DNA of 64,000 nt from Branchiostoma floridae (lineage: Eukaryota; Chordata; Leptocardii; Amphioxiformes; Branchiostomatidae), in NCBI RefSeq assembly GCF_000003815.2, contig NC_049996.1, forward strand, positions 667,961 to 731,960, given 5' to 3'. The notes beneath the pieces are model-generated. The model saw only the letters and a list, made by a program, of their open reading frames with translations. It did no database searches and was not told where the DNA came from. Positions 61,501 through 64,000 of the stretch are shown piece after piece. A program made the position numbers and the translations under genes. Every line of letters starts with the position of its first letter. Within the stretch, counting starts at the first letter, position 1.

Positions 61501-63644
61501 ATATTTGTGATTACAAAAATTTCTTTGACTGTGCTAGTACCTGATTTAATCCATTGTGAGAACTGTTCAATGGTAACCAATTTGTGCAAGCTAACCATTA
61601 TAACACATTACTACAGATTCAACAATATTAAATTATGAACTATATGTAGCATTAGTAGACACTCTTAAAAAGTTCTTAATGCTTAGTAGAATACTACTGT
61701 CAGCTGCAGTAACAGTTCTCTACTGTTTGAAACTTGGTTGTTCTTTTTTATTAGGAACGAGTGTAACAGTATCCTTTAGTAATTAGCACTTGGTTGAGGG
61801 TGGCCCCAGCAGTGAGCTAGTGTTTGCTGGTGGTAAACACCGTTGGTGATCACGTGTGGTGAAGCTAACAGTTTTGCATGGTGTTTCTTTCTGTAGGAGA
61901 AGAAGTCAAGGTGCAGTGGACTCAGGACGGGACTCTCCTTAGGGACAGTCAGGAAACAAGGTAAGGGTCATAATTGTTACTGTACTTTTAGGCAGGAAAC
62001 TAGGCAAGGGTCATAACTGTTACTGTAACAGTACTGTCAGGCAGGAAACAAAGTAAGGGTCATAACGGTTACAGTACAGAAACAAAGTATTGGGTGCGGT
62101 TGTGGGTAGACCTAATACTTAAACATTTATTGAAGAATTTATTGTCTCTTCTTGAACCACAGGTCAGAGAGTGCTGTCAAAGGATAACTACAAATTTCTG
62201 TGTTTCGTAGCTACTCGAATCTGACAGTGATGTATTATGATGATGGTTAAATACTAAATAGAGAATTCAAATGGGGATATCATAAAGACTTATATTGATA
62301 GCAATCAGCATTTACTATCTAAGGCAGCAGTAGAATATACGAGGGTGAGTCAGAAAGTAATGCAAGTGGTTTCATAACAGACTAGTTTTTTAATCAATTG
62401 AGTTGAAATTTGGCACAAAAGTAGAGGCATATGTCCTCTTGAGATTGAATGTTTTAAATTTGGTCTTTATCATTTTATGAGCAACTGAGTTGATTTCAAG
62501 ATGAACACACCCTTGGTAGATTATCAGACTATGAATTCCTCTAAATCTGACCCACTGAAAATCACTGTAGGAGGTTAAAATTACACATATATGATATCAA
62601 ATGTCTCTATTATGATGCATGTCGATTTTCATTTCTGAACTCTCAATGGTTCATCATTTACAGCTGCTAGGATTGAGTAAGTTGTGATATAGAGCTGTTG
62701 GATTGATACACGAATTCGTGAGTTGTTGGTTAAAAGACTACTTTTCCATTACCAAAAGAAACGAAACTTTACACAGTTATTAACTGTTTAAAGGCCAAAA
62801 AGTGTGCTAAGTTTTATTCCTCTTTGTTAATGGGGAAAGAAGGCTATAGAAACTTTTAATCATAACACCACAAATCTCATGACCCAGAAGACCGCGTATA
62901 CCTCACTCTACTCCAGCAACGAAAAAAGAAAAACTGATCGGATTTCAGAGTTGAAAATAAGCACGTGGCTTATAGAGAAATGCAGCTTATTACACGTGCA
63001 GGCTCAGTCTCCTACAATAGCAAAAATTGGTTTAGGGAAATCCTTAATTGTACGTTAATTGGACCTCACTTTTCTTCTGACGGGATTCCTAGGGTATGGT
63101 CATCTTGAAAGCTGGTCAGTCACTCATAAAATAATGAACAACACATTTAGATACTTTAATCTCAAGAGGACATATGCCTCTACCTTTGTGCCAAATTTGA
63201 ACTCATTCGATCAAAAAACGAGTCTGTTATGAAACCACTTGCATTACTTTCTGACTCATCCTCGTATATGACTCATAGTCAATAGAGGAGTTACAGGGTA
63301 GGTTTTCTGTTGTTAACTTTGGATTCTTATATAGCAGGGTAATATTGCAATTAATTTGTGGATTCTGTTATAAACTTAAAATCATTTTGGTTCTTCTTGT
63401 AAGCTAACTATTATAATAGTGCCATCCACATGAAAAATGCTTTACTTTGATAATGTTACACGATTATATACTATTAGAAGATTTGTACGTAAAATTTTAA
63501 TTATTTTCTGTAGGTATGAGAGGAAAGGAGAGACCTTTGCTTTAGTCATTCCATTGGTGGAAAAGGAGGATTCTGGGAAGTACACAGTCGAGGCTTCCAA
63601 CGAGGGAGGGAAGGACGAGGCTACAGTTCTACTGGTAGTCAAAG
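38143..63644 (+). CDS. Giant Ig-repeat sarcomeric-type protein gene, part B (10 exons, 3' incomplete)
   Basis: Ten exons, in phase with each other: a long Ser/Arg/Pro-rich exon ending in an Ig, a split Ig, a linker exon, a Lys/Ala/Glu helical exon, and two further split Ig domains. The last exon leaves in phase 1 at 63644, so the gene runs on beyond the window. It is probably the same transcription unit as part A. The acceptor before 38143 needs a phase-1 donor, and three phase-1 donors exist just before the part A stop (after 35615, 35621 and 35678). The alternative is a second, adjacent gene of the same family with its own promoter in 35800-38100; the first in-frame ATG is at 38259. Cytoskeletal or sarcomeric role inferred from domain content only. 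Confidence 0.75.
41247..41379 (+). CDS. Part B Ig 2, first half
   Basis: 133 bp, phase 1 in and phase 2 out. DLRGEAKDDKEPMFKTMITN through VLGSPKPTVKW. The partner exon lies 3 kb downstream. Confidence 0.9.
41380..44455 (+). other. Large intron inside part B Ig 2
   Basis: Holds MITE copy B (42015-42350) and a repeat at about 42900-43110 related to the element at 58827. Nothing else recognised. Confidence 0.6.
42015..42350. mobile_element. PIF/Harbinger-like MITE, copy B
   Basis: TTA at both ends (42012-42014, 42351-42353). Inverted repeats of about 31 bp start GGCCATGTTGATTTGATTAT and are almost perfect. The best preserved of three copies. Confidence 0.85.
44456..44628 (+). CDS. Part B Ig 2, second half
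   Basis: 173 bp, phase 2 in and phase 1 out. YKDGLEIRDGGRISIRSERQ through AGLYACVAENRVNRTTNEAK and LTVGG. Canonical core and F-strand Cys. Donor gtacgt at 44629. Confidence 0.92.
46233..46705. repeat. 169-bp tandem repeat, about 2.8 copies
   Basis: GTACCTAC or GTACTTAAC motifs at 46233, 46402 and 46571, each 169 bp apart, with shared internal stretches (CGACTCTTGTT, GTAGAAA). Confidence 0.85.
46840..49145 (-). mobile_element. CR1-like non-LTR retrotransposon, 5'-truncated
   Basis: Antisense to the host gene. It consists of an intact reverse-transcriptase frame and a 3' tail ending near 46840. The 5' endonuclease domain is missing, typical of incomplete reverse transcription. Edges are approximate; I could not define target duplications. 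Confidence 0.85.
47031..49145 (-). CDS. Reverse transcriptase of CR1-like LINE
   Basis: 704 codons without a stop. RT motifs include the conserved region SPGPDGI, PLPKTRPPSIDQLRPVSL, TDFSKAFDLVDH with the first catalytic Asp, GLAQGTKLGP and AFVDDLN (a YxDD-type box with Phe). The C-terminal part has GWTEDNSMKLNPGKCK, KCLGVTFQDD and YVRPVLEYAAPLWHPGL, typical of CR1/jockey-clade elements. Its upstream EN domain is absent, so it is not a full element. The unbroken frame points to a young insertion. It would copy its RNA at a nicked target site; activity here is unknown. Confidence 0.93.
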   Translation of the reverse strand: MHFMCHVQGSNVHNLKYLYDVVLSSHVSALFFASGKRERIRPMKDSNIRSFGQWITTHHWEEVLSAQGTQSKTSALYVALNQAIETYFPYKTIRTHVQDKPWMSPKIKSAIKSRQRAFQAQNWVVWRTLRNKIQTAIKRARKLFYSTRIQKLKRENPRAWFKELKVLTGTQRKDMMVPVDGVDPENNVDIANIINTRFSDITTSLPPLDLSKLPAFLPSRPPPTVQPWEVYHKLLRVKTTKSPGPDGITGKLIREFAYEISTPLTDIFNTSLREGVVPQQWKEAVVVPLPKTRPPSIDQLRPVSLTSLLAKVCEDFIVSWVLQDINRSISTSQFGCLKGRSTTHCLVNLANQLYRTADKQGTCSTWVLTDFSKAFDLVDHTVAMRHLLEIGVRPEVIPWIASFHEGRTQRTRYRGALSHTKRLTCGLAQGTKLGPIVFIAHVNELPSIVASPSWAFVDDLNLVESRLLSQPPNIQDDLDHLSGWTEDNSMKLNPGKCKAMVICFSRIPPPPPVLNINGHQLTVVKVAKCLGVTFQDDLRWDTHVTETSKKGNQRLHILCRLRQFDLPTEDLVTVYTCYVRPVLEYAAPLWHPGLTIKQRDQIERIQRRATRIILGRKFSTYALACEVLQLQTLEERRVELCVKFARNVLTSDLYRDWLPQSRGDVSGRETRNGNKLDYMPVRTKRFKTSPIPYLTNLLNEHVLK
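49769..50106. mobile_element. PIF/Harbinger-like MITE, copy C (decayed)
   Basis: TTA before 49769, left end GGCCGCAATGATTTGATTGT. The right end is diverged. Shares internal sequence with copies A and B (TCATTTGTT, TTTCATAATG, CGCACGCTC). Confidence 0.65.
51193..51410. mobile_element. MITE with TTCGCGGTGG inverted repeats
   Basis: Ends read ATACTGTAAAT and ATTAACAGTAT. Several TTCGCGG motifs occur in each orientation, giving a large palindrome. No coding content. Confidence 0.8.
53028..53335 (+). CDS. Non-Ig linker exon
   Basis: 308 bp, phase 1 in and phase 0 out, after a CT-rich acceptor tract. GGKYAYDAPTRAKRPTVEVS leads into acidic/aliphatic sequence with two related segments, RGGFFRVTTPEM and RDGFVKVTTPAI. 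No fold recognised. Confidence 0.85.
53962..54202. mobile_element. Inverted-repeat MITE, first of a pair
   Basis: AGGAGGTCCA ends with about 60 bp of inverted similarity (CATGCG, CGAAATG, ATGTAAAA), flanked by TTATAA on both sides. Confidence 0.7.
54211..54419. mobile_element. Inverted-repeat MITE, second of a pair
   Basis: CCGAGTACGCA near both ends in inverted orientation. Shares CACGTCTGA and TTGTTATGCAAAT with its neighbour. It ends only 56 bp before the acceptor of exon 54476. Confidence 0.7.
54476..55412 (+). CDS. Lys/Ala/Glu-rich exon, predicted single alpha helix
   Basis: 937 bp (312 codons), phase 0 in and phase 1 out. It starts VKPASAFRDQDVMDEEEKSK, then a basic/acidic linker. About 190 residues of KKAEEEAKKKAEEEA-like repeats run from roughly 54798 to 55376, followed by EIPTG. 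The Glu-to-Lys i to i+4 pattern without a hydrophobic heptad fits a stable single alpha helix rather than a coiled coil; similar stretches exist in caldesmon and in nematode titin-like TTN-1. Its role would be a rigid spacer or spring. The DNA is strongly purine-biased on this strand. Confidence 0.92.
55656..55903 (+). CDS. Acidic segment plus Ig, first half
   Basis: 248 bp, phase 1 in and phase 0 out. An acidic stretch (DEVDADLEEPLDDLDLEEEE), then PVKPKFMDKFKGTLVVEEGG and TPKITWMQGDKVLK of an I-set Ig. Donor gtatac at 55904. Confidence 0.9.
56343..56490 (+). CDS. Ig, second half
   Basis: 148 bp, phase 0 in and phase 1 out. PSQRIKMTSSDGDVTIVVKA through AGIYTCVAENSAGEAFCSAT and KVKG; completes the Ig from 55656. 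Donor gtaaga at 56491. Confidence 0.92.
57545..57612 (+). repeat. Possible LINE 3' tail
   Basis: CCCTTGGAAATCAGTTACTA, then GGGACTACCCTAAAGATCAA and AATAAAT repeats, like CR1/L2-type 3' ends. Confidence 0.35.
58827..59015. mobile_element. Inverted-repeat MITE with GGTCGTGCGATCGT ends
   Basis: Left end GGGTGCGGTCATATAGGTCG; the right end on the other strand is GGGCGGTAACATAGGTCG. The two arms share TAGGTCGTGCGATCGT. A diverged relative lies at about 42900-43110. Confidence 0.75.
59365..59755. repeat. 196-bp tandem duplication
   Basis: GTCTGACACTAGAGTT at 59365 and at 59561. The following sequence is similar through GATGGGTCACAAC and ATGAAATGGTT. Confidence 0.85.
60441..60536 (+). CDS. Last Ig, first part
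   Basis: 96 bp, 1-1 phase. AKPKMESPKIILRKTRVTAG, then EGDTVRLEAIVKG, the A-B strands of an Ig spread over three exons. Donor gtaggc at 60537. Confidence 0.88.
60537..61896 (+). other. Intron with dispersed internal repeats
   Basis: A motif around 60790-60890 (CATTCTAGATGATTCCAGAA, then GTGACTCAAACCT) recurs at 61180-61245. Nothing else recognised. Confidence 0.5.
61897..61960 (+). CDS. Last Ig, middle part
   Basis: 64 bp, phase 1 in and phase 2 out. GEEVKVQWTQDGTLLRDSQE and TR, with the core Trp. Donor gtaagg at 61961, followed by two decoy copies of the exon end and donor. Confidence 0.88.
61981..62060 (+). repeat. Duplicated decoy donors after exon 61897-61960
   Basis: The exon end and donor (AGGAAACAAG|gtaaggg) recur as AGGAAACTAG|gcaaggg at 62004 and AGGAAACAAA|gtaaggg at 62053. 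Extending the exon into them meets TAA at once. Confidence 0.85.
62338..63266. mobile_element. Mariner-like non-autonomous element
   Basis: 929 bp, TA on each side (62336-62337, 63267-63268). Inverted repeats start TACGAGGGTGAGTCAGAAAG and extend about 155-190 bp. No transposase frame. The end sequence and TA duplication are typical of the mariner family. Confidence 0.85.
63514..63644 (+). CDS. Last Ig, final part
   Basis: 131 bp, phase 2 in and phase 1 out. YERKGETFALVIPLVEKEDS through GKYTVEASNEGGKDEATVLL and VVKG. Donor gtgagt at 63645; the gene continues past the window. The tail 63645-64000 is intron with nothing recognised. Confidence 0.9.
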
Positions 63645-64000
63645 GTGAGTAGTCACAACACACTTTACCTACTGCAATAATGCCTGAAAGGTCTCATTGA
63701 TGAGTTTTTTCTTCCCATGGACTTCTATGTTATAACACATGCTTTATGTGGTCGCGTTCATTATGATTAGCTACATGAAACGTTAGCAGATATTTCATTT
63801 TATTTTGAGCACATTTACTCTAACATCAACTATCATAACCACCAGGTGCCATAATACCGCCACCTCAAAAAACATTAGTATAGAGGTATTCCCAAGATTG
63901 TCTTGCACCAAATGTTGAATATCCTAAAAGTAAGATACAATTCAGATATTTACGTGTTGAAGACAATCTTGAGAAGGCGTCTATAACAATGTTTTTTGAG

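Overview
This window is animal genomic DNA. Almost all of it is one strand (+) of a giant, intron-rich muscle-type gene made of immunoglobulin (I-set) domains. I can place 42 coding exons by reading frame, GT/AG borders and matching intron phase. They start and end in mid-gene at both window edges. Most module borders fall in phase-1 introns, the usual state for shuffled Ig modules. The protein resembles titin, obscurin, twitchin or kettin type sarcomeric proteins, but I cannot settle the orthologue. The genome is probably an invertebrate deuterostome, with amphioxus (Branchiostoma) as my best guess. That rests on the style of the Ig gene, CR1-like LINE tails, many small inverted-repeat elements and a 100-N scaffold gap. 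It is an inference, not a match.

Layout. At 315-10635 there are nine nearly identical Ig exons of exactly 282 bp, each carried in a tandem genomic unit of about 1.2-1.3 kb. A tenth, diverged copy (11617-11898) and an eleventh split by an intron (12092-12845) follow. At 14027-23715 there are five diverged Ig domains, four of them split over two exons. At 23511-35791 a super-module of Ig-Ig-linker occurs twice; its linkers are rich in E/Y/K/R and carry an LGLxxExW motif. The second linker ends in a stop at 35791, but good in-phase donors lie before that stop, so the gene may either end there or continue. At 38143-40560 there is an 806-codon exon with a Ser/Arg-Pro-rich disordered region and a terminal Ig. 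At 41247-63644 there are more split Ig domains, a linker exon (53028-53335) and a Lys/Ala/Glu exon (54476-55412) predicted to form a long single alpha helix.

Mobile DNA sits in the introns. There is a 5'-truncated CR1-like LINE with an open 704-codon reverse-transcriptase frame (46840-49145, minus strand). A PIF/Harbinger-like MITE family has three copies, there is a 929-bp mariner-like element at 62338-63266, and five or so other inverted-repeat elements are present. I see no other protein genes, tRNA, rRNA or CRISPR.

The most unusual pattern is that five exon edges of this gene have been tandemly duplicated together with their splice site. This leaves decoy acceptors at 13883, 18184 and 21478 and decoy donors after 30247 and 61960. 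The decoys I could translate all run into in-frame stops. In the 18184 decoy, all four differences from the real exon are synonymous. A possible internal first exon encoding an MGQTAS (myristoylation-type) start lies at 16377-16437 and has the right phase to join exon 18281.
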